From: an uncultured Flammeovirgaceae bacterium
Lineage (GTDB): Bacteria > Bacteroidota > Bacteroidia > Cytophagales > Cyclobacteriaceae
NCBI GenBank assembly: GCA_937138955.1
Contig: CAKZPJ010000320.1
Span: 1-15,293, forward strand
Length of the DNA stretch: 15,293 bases
Direction: 5' to 3'
A model generated the notes under the pieces. That model did no database searches, was not told the origin of the DNA, and saw nothing but the letters and a program-made list of their open reading frames with translations. Position numbers and translations under genes: made by a program. Position 1 is the stretch's first letter, and every line of letters begins with the position of its first letter. Positions 1 to 7,801 of the stretch are shown one piece after another.

Positions 1-3000
1 ATCCTTCAGATTAAAGTATACCTCCTGCACATTATCATTCCTGGGGTCAATTGCCCAAATAAAGTCTCGGGTACCGTAAAAAAGGTTTTTAGAAGCAGTA
101 TCAATTTTAGTAAGCAAACTACCAATGCCGTTAGTATGCGTTCCTAGCTTGCTCTGAATAATTTGGGAAAGCACCGAAATGCTAGCCAGATTATTGCCCA
201 TTTCATCGTGAAAATCCTGAGCTACCTTTTTACGGACCTCCTCTATCTCCTGGGTTAACTTCACTTTTCGGGTTATATCTCGACTAGAAGAAATAAAGTG
301 AATAAGCTGATGATTTTCATCAAATATCGGTTTCAGAGACGTTTCGTAATAACGATAAACTCCCTCAGTGGTCATGAATCGTAACGTAGTGCTAGCCAAC
401 TCTTGCCGATCCATAACCTGTTGCCGAAAGGTATTGTAGGGTTCCCGATCATCCGGATGTAAAAAATCGAACGATGTTTTGCCTATCAGATTTTCCGGGT
501 CGTGCCCAGCCACCTCTCTAATGCGGGGCGAAACATAGGTGTAGTCCATGTTCAAATCCTGGAGCGTGATGATATCTTGGGTATTTTCGGCTAAAAATCG
601 ATACTTTTCTTCGCTACCCCGTAAAGCAAATTGCGCTTGCTTTCGCTGGTCAATATCCATTAAGCTACCGCTTATACCCACCGGATTACCCGCTGCGTTT
701 CGTTCAGTGCGCGCTGATACTTTACCCCAAATGATAGACCCATCTTTTCTAACTACGCGTAGCTCTTCTTCTATAAAAGGAATATCACCCGCTAACATTT
801 CTTGTTGATAGATAAAATACTTCTCCTGTTCTTCGGGGTGAATGATTGCTAAGTAATTCAGCCCTAGGCTTTCTTCTACCGTGTAGCCAGTAAATTCTTC
901 CCACCTTTTATTTAAGAATGTAAAGTTTCCCTCCGGGTCAGATTTAAAAATCACTTCTCTGAGGTTATTGACCAATAAGCGATATTCTCGTTCTTGACGT
1001 GCTACCCGCCTCTGATGCTTTTCCCGAAGCTGCACCTCTTCGGCCAGTTGGTGGGTTGATTTCTCTAATTCATACGTGCGTTGATGTACTCGCTCTTCCA
1101 AGTTATCGTTCAAATTCCGAATTTCCTGGGTACGTTTATTTACTTCTCGCTCTAACTCTTTTCTTTGTTTTCGCTCTTTCCGCAAATTCCATATCGCGTA
1201 CGCACGTATTAGTAGAATGATAAATACTGCCAGCCCCAGATAGAACCACCAGGTTTGCCAAAAAGGAGGGGATACACTAAAAGCAAATTCTAACGGGTTA
1301 CTCCAGTTTCCCCGAGCATTTCTAGCCCTTACTTGAAACATGTATTCACCCGGAGGCACGTTGGCGTATACCGCTTCCGTGCGCTTGGTAACTGGTGACC
1401 AAGCTTTATCAAAATTATTAAGTTTGAACTGATAACGAACTTTATCAGTATCGAATAAACTAACCCCCTGATAGGAGAAAATAATATGATTCTCTTGGTA
1501 AGACAGGGTTAAGTTCGTTGGTATCTGGAACCAGGTTTGTACACTATCAACGTGTTCTTTCCAGTCTACCGCTTGGTACTGTAGTTGTATCTCTGTTAGA
1601 TGGGGCACCGGGGGAGCTAACTGTTCTAACTGAGTATCAGGTTTAAATTTGTACGCTCCATCTACCGTTCCAATCCAGATGCTTCCGTCCTCATCTATAA
1701 ATGAGGCGTTGGCGTTGGCTTCCATTCCGCAGAAACCATCGTTTTTACCGTAGTTCATCATCCGTCGCACCTCTCCTTGGCTATCTAGTAGCAAGCGGTA
1801 CACCCCCCGTTGGGTTCCCATTACTAAGCTCCCGTCTTGCGCAATCGCCATGCTGTAAATCATACCGGGCGGCACATCCGTTTTCTCGTGCATCTTCAGC
1901 AGCTTTCTAGTCGGAAAGTGATAGCGAAACAGTAAGCCATTGATGGTAGAAAACCAGAGACTTTGGTTATTATCCGCCACCATAGTTAGAATATATTCAT
2001 TTTGCGTGGCAGCATTGCTTAACAACGGAGTGTAGTTCTTGCCATCCCAAATAAAAACTCCTTCCTTCGTGCCAAATACCATCCGGTGATCATCCAGTTG
2101 ATCGATAGTGGTGATCGCCGACCTACATCGATTACCGCTTTCACCCCTTACCGGAAGAAATAGCCCATCTTGGTACTGTATTACTCCTTGAGCAGTTCCA
2201 AACCAGAGACTATTATTGTGATCGCGGAAGGAAGAAAGAATTTGCCGGTTAGTTAGTTCATCGGGCGGAATACTGTAAAACGATGTTCCGTTGTAGCGAG
2301 TAAGACCATAGCTCGAACCAAACCACAAATTTCCTAGACTGTCTTCTACGCTACAGTGAATAAAATCGTTTGCTAGTCCTTCTTTAGAGCCGTAGTGATG
2401 GACTTTTTTACCATCGTAGCGGTCGAGACCACCCGGAATATAGCTAAACCAGTGATCACCCCTCCGGTCTTTAATTATTGAAAAAACGGATTTTTTGTGC
2501 AGTCCGTGCTCCGTACGAAGGTGGGTAAACGTTTCACCGCGAAACTTATACATTCCTTCATCAAAGGAACCAAACCAGGTATTCCCTTCCCGATCCTGAA
2601 AGATGTCCCGCACTACTGACCCATCCAACCCATAACTCTTCGGATCAATTTTACCCGTTTTCGGATTGAAACGGAAAACACCATTAGCTGTGGCAGCCCA
2701 CATGCGGCCTTCGGCATCAGACATTAGCGAGAAGACTACTCCCGGTAAGTCTCCCTGAAATGTAAATTTGCGAAATACAGTATCTTCGGGCTGATAGGTA
2801 AATAAGCCCTGTTCACTAGTTAACCAAAACTGACCGGAGTTATCATGGTATAGCCCGTTAAAGTTAGGGTGGCTCGTATGAGTCACCAATAGCATCTCCC
2901 ACTCTTTTCCGTTGAAGTTGAGCAAATCTCCGTCGTAAGTAGTAACCCAGTAGGTATTGGGTGAAGTCTGCACCATGCCGGTGATATATTTTTCGGCCAT

Positions 3001-3504
3001 GATGTCCGGAACGGGTAGTAAATCAATAGTATCTGAGTTCCAAAAGGCTAACTGATTTTGTGGCAGCAGCAATAATAGCCGCCCATCGCTATGTTCAAAT
3101 ATGCGTCGTACTTCTAGTGTTTTTCCAGCGTGATTATTCACCGAGTGAGAAGTGAAAGCGTGCCCGTCGTACATCGTTAGCCCATTGTAAGTAGCAATAG
3201 CTAGTTGCTTATCTGATGTTTCCAGAATATGGGTAACATAACTACTCGATAGCCCATCTTGCATACCAAAATTCTGAAAAGTCTGTCCATCGAAGCGACT
3301 CAATCCACCGGAGGTAGCCACCCACAGATAGCCGAACTGATCTTGCGCAAAGTGATTTACCGACGTCTGTGGTAGCCCTTCTTCAATAGAATAATGAGCG
3401 AAACTATAATATTGAGCTACCAAACTAGATGGAAACAGCCAGTATATTACAGCAAGAAAAAGCAGATGCCTTCTTTTAAAAGAAAAGAAATATAGGTTTA
3501 ACAT
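1..3504 (-). CDS. Reg_prop/Y_Y_Y two-component sensor histidine kinase with two PAS domains (C-terminus beyond window)
   Basis: The frame is open without a stop from the ATG at 3504 to the left edge, giving 1168 visible residues. Order seen: a signal or anchor segment (about 12-32, RRHLLFLAVIYWLF); a long periplasmic region of Reg_prop propeller repeats (first at about 46-75, GLPQTSVNHFAQDQFGYLWV and LSRFDGQTF; last near residue 615-625, IWIGTVDGAYKF); a Y_Y_Y domain (about 680-745, VPPGEYMFQVRARNARGNWS); one membrane helix (about 750-771); a charged coiled coil (about 772-840); PAS 1 (about 841-960) and PAS 2 (about 965-1085, ending ISSSRDITRKVKL); then a HisKA_3 dimerisation helix, QDFHDEMGNNLAS, with the phosphoacceptor at His1099. 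The HATPase_c domain must lie beyond base 1. In this family the propellers sense an extracellular ligand, often a glycan or its breakdown product, and HisKA_3 kinases usually phosphorylate NarL/LuxR-type regulators. The ligand here is unknown. An in-frame TGA lies five codons upstream of the ATG. Confidence 0.93.
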   Translation of the reverse strand, partial: MLNLYFFSFKRRHLLFLAVIYWLFPSSLVAQYYSFAHYSIEEGLPQTSVNHFAQDQFGYLWVATSGGLSRFDGQTFQNFGMQDGLSSSYVTHILETSDKQLAIATYNGLTMYDGHAFTSHSVNNHAGKTLEVRRIFEHSDGRLLLLLPQNQLAFWNSDTIDLLPVPDIMAEKYITGMVQTSPNTYWVTTYDGDLLNFNGKEWEMLLVTHTSHPNFNGLYHDNSGQFWLTSEQGLFTYQPEDTVFRKFTFQGDLPGVVFSLMSDAEGRMWAATANGVFRFNPKTGKIDPKSYGLDGSVVRDIFQDREGNTWFGSFDEGMYKFRGETFTHLRTEHGLHKKSVFSIIKDRRGDHWFSYIPGGLDRYDGKKVHHYGSKEGLANDFIHCSVEDSLGNLWFGSSYGLTRYNGTSFYSIPPDELTNRQILSSFRDHNNSLWFGTAQGVIQYQDGLFLPVRGESGNRCRSAITTIDQLDDHRMVFGTKEGVFIWDGKNYTPLLSNAATQNEYILTMVADNNQSLWFSTINGLLFRYHFPTRKLLKMHEKTDVPPGMIYSMAIAQDGSLVMGTQRGVYRLLLDSQGEVRRMMNYGKNDGFCGMEANANASFIDEDGSIWIGTVDGAYKFKPDTQLEQLAPPVPHLTEIQLQYQAVDWKEHVDSVQTWFQIPTNLTLSYQENHIIFSYQGVSLFDTDKVRYQFKLNNFDKAWSPVTKRTEAVYANVPPGEYMFQVRARNARGNWSNPLEFAFSVSPPFWQTWWFYLGLAVFIILLIRAYAIWNLRKERKQRKELEREVNKRTQEIRNLNDNLEERVHQRTYELEKSTHQLAEEVQLREKHQRRVARQEREYRLLVNNLREVIFKSDPEGNFTFLNKRWEEFTGYTVEESLGLNYLAIIHPEEQEKYFIYQQEMLAGDIPFIEEELRVVRKDGSIIWGKVSARTERNAAGNPVGISGSLMDIDQRKQAQFALRGSEEKYRFLAENTQDIITLQDLNMDYTYVSPRIREVAGHDPENLIGKTSFDFLHPDDREPYNTFRQQVMDRQELASTTLRFMTTEGVYRYYETSLKPIFDENHQLIHFISSSRDITRKVKLTQEIEEVRKKVAQDFHDEMGNNLASISVLSQIIQSKLGTHTNGIGSLLTKIDTASKNLFYGTRDFIWAIDPRNDNVQEVYFNLKD

Positions 3505-3579
3505 GAAGGTTGTCAATCACTTATAACTATAAAGATAGCTATTTCCTGTGAGATTTACGGGTTAACGTTTGACAATTCT

Positions 3580-3598
3580 ATCCCCCATATAGGGGGAT
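3580..3598. promoter_or_regulatory. perfect inverted repeat, candidate operator
   Basis: The sequence ATCCCCCATATAGGGGGAT has 7-bp perfect arms around a 5-bp AT centre. It lies 75 bp upstream of the sensor kinase start (minus strand) and on the far side faces the glycosyltransferase gene. A G5/C5 dyad stands out against the AT-rich intergenic sequence. Its place between divergent genes suits a binding site for a dimeric regulator, perhaps the response regulator partner of the kinase. A terminator is less likely: neither flanking gene ends here, and the loop and T-run are weak. The function is inferred. Confidence 0.4.
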
Positions 3599-3755
3599 TT
3601 CATACTCAAAAAATTTGGGTCACGATACTTGTCTTTCCTAACAGATTCACGAAATTTAGCGCACCACTAAACCCAACTATTTAATCAAACCGATTCAGAA
3701 CCGTCTAAGCGAACCTATCAGTAAGCCGGAGCAGTACTACTTATTACTGATTGCG

Positions 3756-5300
3756 GTGCTGCTTTTCACCTCATTTTTTGTGAATCTGGGTGTAGCCCCC
3801 CTTAAGCATGAAGAACCCCGCCGAGCGTTGGTTGCCCTGGAAATGCTATTCCGCGGTAACTGGATTGTGCCTACCGAGGTGGGAGAGTATTACTATAAAA
3901 AACCTCCGGTTTATAACTGGGTAGTTATTGGCGGTTTCAAACTGTTTGGAAATTATTCGGAGTACGCCGCCCGCTTCTGGTCTATTCTCTCCTTCCTGGG
4001 AATGGGTATACTGGTTTTTCTAATGGGCCGACGCTATGTTGACACTTATTTTGGTATCTACGCCGGATTGCTAACTTGGATAATGGCCGATGTGCTGTTT
4101 TACTTTTCGGCTACAGCGGGAGAGATTGATCTGTTCTATTCATTCATAACTCTGGGAAGTTTCTTTACTATTTTTCATTTTCACCGGAAGCAGCAATTTT
4201 ATTTACTGTTTATCACTACTTACGCATTAGGCGCGATTGGAACGCTTACTAAAGGGTTACCGTCACCAGTGTTTTTAGCAGTATCGCTCGGTATATTTTT
4301 TCTGTATCAAGGCAAGATTCGTCGACTTTTTAGTCTAGCTCACTTTACGGGCATCTTAGTTTTCTTGCTGATAGTAGGTGGATACTTTTGGTGGTATGAT
4401 CAGTATCATTCGTTTACCAACTATTTTACTAGTGAAGACTCCCTTTGGTCACAAAGCAGCGATCGGACGATGCTGAAAAATTCGGTTTTCACGCTTATAC
4501 CTCACTTGCTACTATTCCCACTAGAAACACTAAAAAATGTAGCCCCTGCTTCGTTATTGCTACTTTTTGCAGTCAGAAAAGGTTTCATTGCTGAGCTTAG
4601 GCGGCAACCATTGGTGCTTTTTTCTTTGATCTTATTTATTAGCAATATTGCTATTTATTGGATTTCGCCAGGTACCCGTTCTCGCTATGTGTATATGCTG
4701 TATCCTCTTCTGGTTATCGTTCTTACTTTTGGGTACACTAGTTTCTCAAAGTCTATTGACCACCTTCGTTTTCGATGGTTTCATGGTATTATCTTCGGAC
4801 TAATTATTCTTTCTGGGCTTACCTGCCTGGCTTTACCTTTTGTTCCCCAACTGGCTAGTATTTCTGGAGTAGTACCCCTATCAATAGCGGCTACTTTAGC
4901 GGTAGTACTAGTATTAATTGTTCATTTGAAAAACCCAACCTTTGCTCTGCTAAACTTAGTTCTACTTTTCGTAATTCTACGTTTCGTGTTTGCCGGAGTT
5001 ATACTCCCTTATCGAGCTCAAAATGGTAGTGCCGCTCAGGATAAAGCAGATGCTTACCAGATTGCCGAGATCACTAAAAGTGAACCTCTTTTTCTTTTTG
5101 AAGATTCTCGCTGCTCGCTGACTACCGTTTTTTATTTGGAGCGGGAACGAACTGAGGTGCTTAGAAGGACCACCACGATGAACGACCAATACTACTATTT
5201 GGCTAATCGCTCGCTACTGGATGATAAGATGTATCAGGTTTTTTATACTTTTGCCTACGGAGATCAAGAGTTTGTCTTGATAAAGTTTCGTGGCCCCTAA
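3756..5300 (+). CDS. ArnT-like membrane glycosyltransferase (PMT_2 / GT83-type)
   Basis: Polytopic membrane protein of 514 residues from the GTG at 3756. The first periplasmic loop has the family signature: acidic pair E19-E20 in LKHEEPRRALVALEM, then GNWIVPTEVGEYYYKKPPVY (about 34-53). In ArnT/PMT-type enzymes the loop carboxylates are catalytic and the KPP stretch is conserved. About ten more hydrophobic segments follow up to about residue 410, then a soluble C-terminal tail. Known members move a sugar from a polyprenyl-phosphate donor to lipid A, protein or another envelope acceptor on the outer face of the inner membrane; the acceptor here is not evident. The start is uncertain. The frame is open from 3660 and encodes YYLLLIAVLLF just before the GTG, so the GTG start cuts the first membrane helix, yet no ATG, GTG or TTG lies upstream in frame. 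The gene overlaps the next by 11 bp. Confidence 0.85.
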   Translation: MLLFTSFFVNLGVAPLKHEEPRRALVALEMLFRGNWIVPTEVGEYYYKKPPVYNWVVIGGFKLFGNYSEYAARFWSILSFLGMGILVFLMGRRYVDTYFGIYAGLLTWIMADVLFYFSATAGEIDLFYSFITLGSFFTIFHFHRKQQFYLLFITTYALGAIGTLTKGLPSPVFLAVSLGIFFLYQGKIRRLFSLAHFTGILVFLLIVGGYFWWYDQYHSFTNYFTSEDSLWSQSSDRTMLKNSVFTLIPHLLLFPLETLKNVAPASLLLLFAVRKGFIAELRRQPLVLFSLILFISNIAIYWISPGTRSRYVYMLYPLLVIVLTFGYTSFSKSIDHLRFRWFHGIIFGLIILSGLTCLALPFVPQLASISGVVPLSIAATLAVVLVLIVHLKNPTFALLNLVLLFVILRFVFAGVILPYRAQNGSAAQDKADAYQIAEITKSEPLFLFEDSRCSLTTVFYLERERTEVLRRTTTMNDQYYYLANRSLLDDKMYQVFYTFAYGDQEFVLIKFRGP

Positions 5301-6189
5301 CCCTACCCAAGTTAATCCTCAAAAATCAGTAATCCGTCGTCGGCTTAGTTTTTTCCTAAAACTATTGTTGTCGGCTACGGCCCTATTTTTTGTGTTCAGA
5401 AAAATTGATGCTCAAGAAGCTTTACAAACGTTTCTCCAAGCTAATCCGGTTTATCTAGTGCTAGCCTTTTTTGCATTCAACTTGTCTAAAATTGCGGCAG
5501 GGTGGCGATTTAAAGCTTATTTGAAAGCACTGGGTATCCACATCAGTAATCGCTATAATATTGAGTTACTATACTTGGGTATGTTTTATAACCTTTTTCT
5601 ACCGGGTAGTATTAGTGGCGATGGTTACAAGGTTTACTTACTAAAGCAACAGTTTGATGTTAAAACCAAACAGCTAATTGGGGCAACCTTACTCGACCGA
5701 CTAAGTGGCCTTGCTCTACTACTGATAATGGCGGGTGGGTTCTTGCTATTCAGTTCATTCGTTAGTGGTATTCCCTACTTTAATACTGCGATAGTTGTTT
5801 TAATGGTAGCGGTACTACCGGTCTTTTATCTCTTCACTAAATTACTCTTTCCTCAGCTTGTATCCGCCTTCGGAGTTACGACTTTCTGGTCGTTTTGGGT
5901 GCAAGCTGGACAGGTACTTACGGCGGTACTGCTATTAATAAGTATTGGTGTGGAAGCCTATTATCTGGATTACCTCACGCTGTTTATGATTTCCTCGGTG
6001 GTAGCAGTATTACCTTTTACTATCGGCGGAGTAGGAGCTCGAGAGTTAGTATTTCTCTACGGCTTTCAGTATTTAAAAATTCAGCAGGAAACAGCTATTA
6101 CGTTTACCTTACTTTTCTTCTTGAGTACCGCGTTATCTTCACTATTGGGATTATTTGTCTCGATCAAAAAGACAACTGAAAGCAGTTAA
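5290..6189 (+). CDS. flippase-like / lysylphosphatidylglycerol synthase TM-region family protein (UPF0104 type)
   Basis: Integral membrane protein of 299 residues with about seven or eight hydrophobic segments. It carries the typical motifs of the LPG_synthase_TM family: NLFLPGSISGDGYKVYLL (101-118), LLDRLSG (134-140) and LPFTIGGVGARE (241-252). The soluble aminoacyl-transferase domain of MprF is absent, as in the short flippase-like members. The basic N-terminus (RRR, 16-18) suits a cytoplasmic start. The GTG start at 5290 lies inside the end of the glycosyltransferase gene (11 bp overlap), so translation is probably coupled. The pairing suggests that this protein moves or presents a lipid-linked substrate for the same envelope pathway, which is inference from context. 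The stop codon overlaps that of the convergent DUF3445 gene. Confidence 0.85.
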   Translation: MAPNPTQVNPQKSVIRRRLSFFLKLLLSATALFFVFRKIDAQEALQTFLQANPVYLVLAFFAFNLSKIAAGWRFKAYLKALGIHISNRYNIELLYLGMFYNLFLPGSISGDGYKVYLLKQQFDVKTKQLIGATLLDRLSGLALLLIMAGGFLLFSSFVSGIPYFNTAIVVLMVAVLPVFYLFTKLLFPQLVSAFGVTTFWSFWVQAGQVLTAVLLLISIGVEAYYLDYLTLFMISSVVAVLPFTIGGVGARELVFLYGFQYLKIQQETAITFTLLFFLSTALSSLLGLFVSIKKTTESS

Positions 6190-7151
6190 GATCCAGTTTT
6201 ATTTTGGCCAAGCCATTGAGCAACTTTATCCCTATCGTTCAATAACCCTTTATAGCGCAGGGTGGCTTCTGACATTGAATTTAGTGCTTTGATCAATGCT
6301 TGTCTTTCACTCGTTACTAAATCTCTCACATCGGTAAAGTAGGTACGAATTGTAAATAGTACTGCGTTCACTTCGGGAAAACCGGTTAGCGTTTGTCGCT
6401 CTACTCGCACAAACAATTTCGGATTATCAGTATCAAACGACCTTCCCATCCAACCTTCACTATTCCAATCAGGCGGAGGTTCGGGGTGATGATTGAGCCG
6501 ATCATCGGTGCTTAATCCCCAAGCAAGCCGCACTCGGGTTTTGGGTTGTAGTAGAGAAGAAAGCATTGGACGATAGTTTCCTCGAAGTTTATCCATTCCC
6601 GCTACTGGCTCGTGGATAGCCGAAAATGGCTGCCCCACTTTTTCGGCGGGTGCCCAGTGGTTCGGGGCGCACAAATGTATTGTAGAGAGGTAGTCACGCT
6701 GATCAGATAATTGCCAGACTGCTAAGTCTTCGGGAACCTGGCCGGCTAATGCACCGAATGCTGATTGATATTGATTATTACCCAATAATTGCTCTTGAGC
6801 ATTCCAACGAACTACCGTATCTCGCAAATGATTCTTGAGTTCGCTAACCCCTTGCGAATGTTGATAGCTAAAGTAGCTTGGATACTCGCTCACCAGTTGC
6901 TGAGCAATGGATTGATTAATCGCTCGTAGAGTTTGAGCTAACTCATCACTTTGGTGATAGTACTTAGCAATGCCCTCCTTTCGGCAGGCTTGCTTGTTTT
7001 GCATGAAGCGAGAATAATCTCGGTCAATCTGAAAAATGCGCTGGTCAATTGACCCATTTCCGAAATCTACCTCCAGCGACTTCAAGCCCGGCGATACGGA
7101 GTATTTACCGGATAAAAAGGGAAGATACGTAGCGGGAGTTGCTAATAACAT
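6186..7151 (-). CDS. DUF3445 family, heme-dependent oxidative N-demethylase-like protein
   Basis: Protein of 321 residues that looks full length for DUF3445. Signature stretches: AGQVPEDLAV (136-145), CAPNHWAPAEKVGQPFSAIH (161-180) followed by EPV, and VRVERQTLTGFPEVNAVLFT (248-267) followed by IRTY. No signal peptide or membrane segment is seen, so it is probably cytoplasmic. In the characterised Pseudomonas enzyme, the DUF3445 subunit has a PAS fold holding heme and oxidatively demethylates dimethylamine with partner subunits. No partner oxidoreductase or folate-binding subunit is encoded here, so the substrate of this stand-alone copy is open. The ATG at 7151 is the only start, because an in-frame stop lies two codons upstream. 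It follows the pRiA4b-like gene after 38 bp and is the last gene of the apparent minus-strand operon. Confidence 0.85.
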   Translation of the reverse strand: MLLATPATYLPFLSGKYSVSPGLKSLEVDFGNGSIDQRIFQIDRDYSRFMQNKQACRKEGIAKYYHQSDELAQTLRAINQSIAQQLVSEYPSYFSYQHSQGVSELKNHLRDTVVRWNAQEQLLGNNQYQSAFGALAGQVPEDLAVWQLSDQRDYLSTIHLCAPNHWAPAEKVGQPFSAIHEPVAGMDKLRGNYRPMLSSLLQPKTRVRLAWGLSTDDRLNHHPEPPPDWNSEGWMGRSFDTDNPKLFVRVERQTLTGFPEVNAVLFTIRTYFTDVRDLVTSERQALIKALNSMSEATLRYKGLLNDRDKVAQWLGQNKTGS

Positions 7152-7189
7152 ACATTATTTGCCCCATTGCATGATCAGAAAGTGCGCCG

Positions 7190-7771
7190 TTACCAACCCT
7201 CTGTGTACTGTTGGTAATGAATAATTTCCTGCTGACATTCTTCTAGCTCAAAGTCATTAACATCCCACTGTTCGCCTTCTTCCATTCCTAGCCAATCCAG
7301 CATATCGTCATGTTCAGGGTTTTTAGGATCATTGACTGCTTCTACTAACATGTAGTAGCCATAAATACCGCCACAATCCTCCGGAGGACAAGCCCCTTTG
7401 CCACCCAAACAGCGACAAGCAACAATTTTATCGTCGGTAATCTTCTCGACCAATACTGTGTGTGCCCAGCCATCCCCAAAATCGTACTCGTAGGCTATCT
7501 TTTGTTTTTCCTGCGTTAGCTGCGACTGGATTAATATTTTCCGGGCATCTTGGGTTTCTACGCCCATAAAATCATCGTCAAACGGAATACCAATATCTTC
7601 TCCTCGGCGATCCTGAGGACGAAAAGCGTACAAGTGCGCGTTCTCCCAACCCATCGTCGCTTGAATGACGGCGTGTAGTTCGTGAAAGCTGAATTTATCA
7701 GGTATCAGTACACGTCGCCAAATAGGTGGTTTGCTGCTACCATCCAGGGAAATTTTTAGTTGATAAGCCAT
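7190..7771 (-). CDS. plasmid pRiA4b ORF-3-like family protein
   Basis: Soluble protein of 193 residues. It has the marks of the PRiA4_ORF3 family: an N-terminal strand with KPPIWRRVLIP (14-24), FHELHAVIQATMGWENAHLY (29-48), YDFGDGWAHTV (96-106) and a four-cysteine cluster (C119, C121, C128, C133) in CRCLGGKGACPPEDCGG, followed by GYY and an acidic tail (NPEHDDMLDWLG, 151-162). The cysteine spacing could bind a metal such as zinc, which is inference. The molecular role of the family is not established. Members are scattered on plasmids and chromosomes, and this one shows no other mobile-element context. It lies 30 bp after the PQQ dehydrogenase and 38 bp before the DUF3445 gene on the same strand, so all three are probably co-transcribed. 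Confidence 0.85.
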   Translation of the reverse strand: MAYQLKISLDGSSKPPIWRRVLIPDKFSFHELHAVIQATMGWENAHLYAFRPQDRRGEDIGIPFDDDFMGVETQDARKILIQSQLTQEKQKIAYEYDFGDGWAHTVLVEKITDDKIVACRCLGGKGACPPEDCGGIYGYYMLVEAVNDPKNPEHDDMLDWLGMEEGEQWDVNDFELEECQQEIIHYQQYTEGW

Positions 7772-7801
7772 AGTCTCAAAATAGTAAACAGCTTAAAAGT
7801 T

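Noticed and set aside
548..2000. Plus-strand open frames inside the sensor kinase (such as 548-808, 999-1220, 1701-1910)
   Set aside because: They are antisense to a continuous, domain-rich minus-strand gene and resemble no known protein.
3614..3645. TTTG at 3614-3617 as a -33 box for the glycosyltransferase gene
   Set aside because: No TAnnTTTG-like box lies at the expected spacing downstream.
5895..6179. 94-codon plus-strand frame inside the flippase-like gene
   Set aside because: It is an alternative frame of a well-supported membrane protein and has no family resemblance.
7190..7771. pRiA4b ORF-3-like gene as a sign of a plasmid or mobile element
   Set aside because: The family name is historical; there is no transposase, integrase, repeat boundary or composition shift around it.
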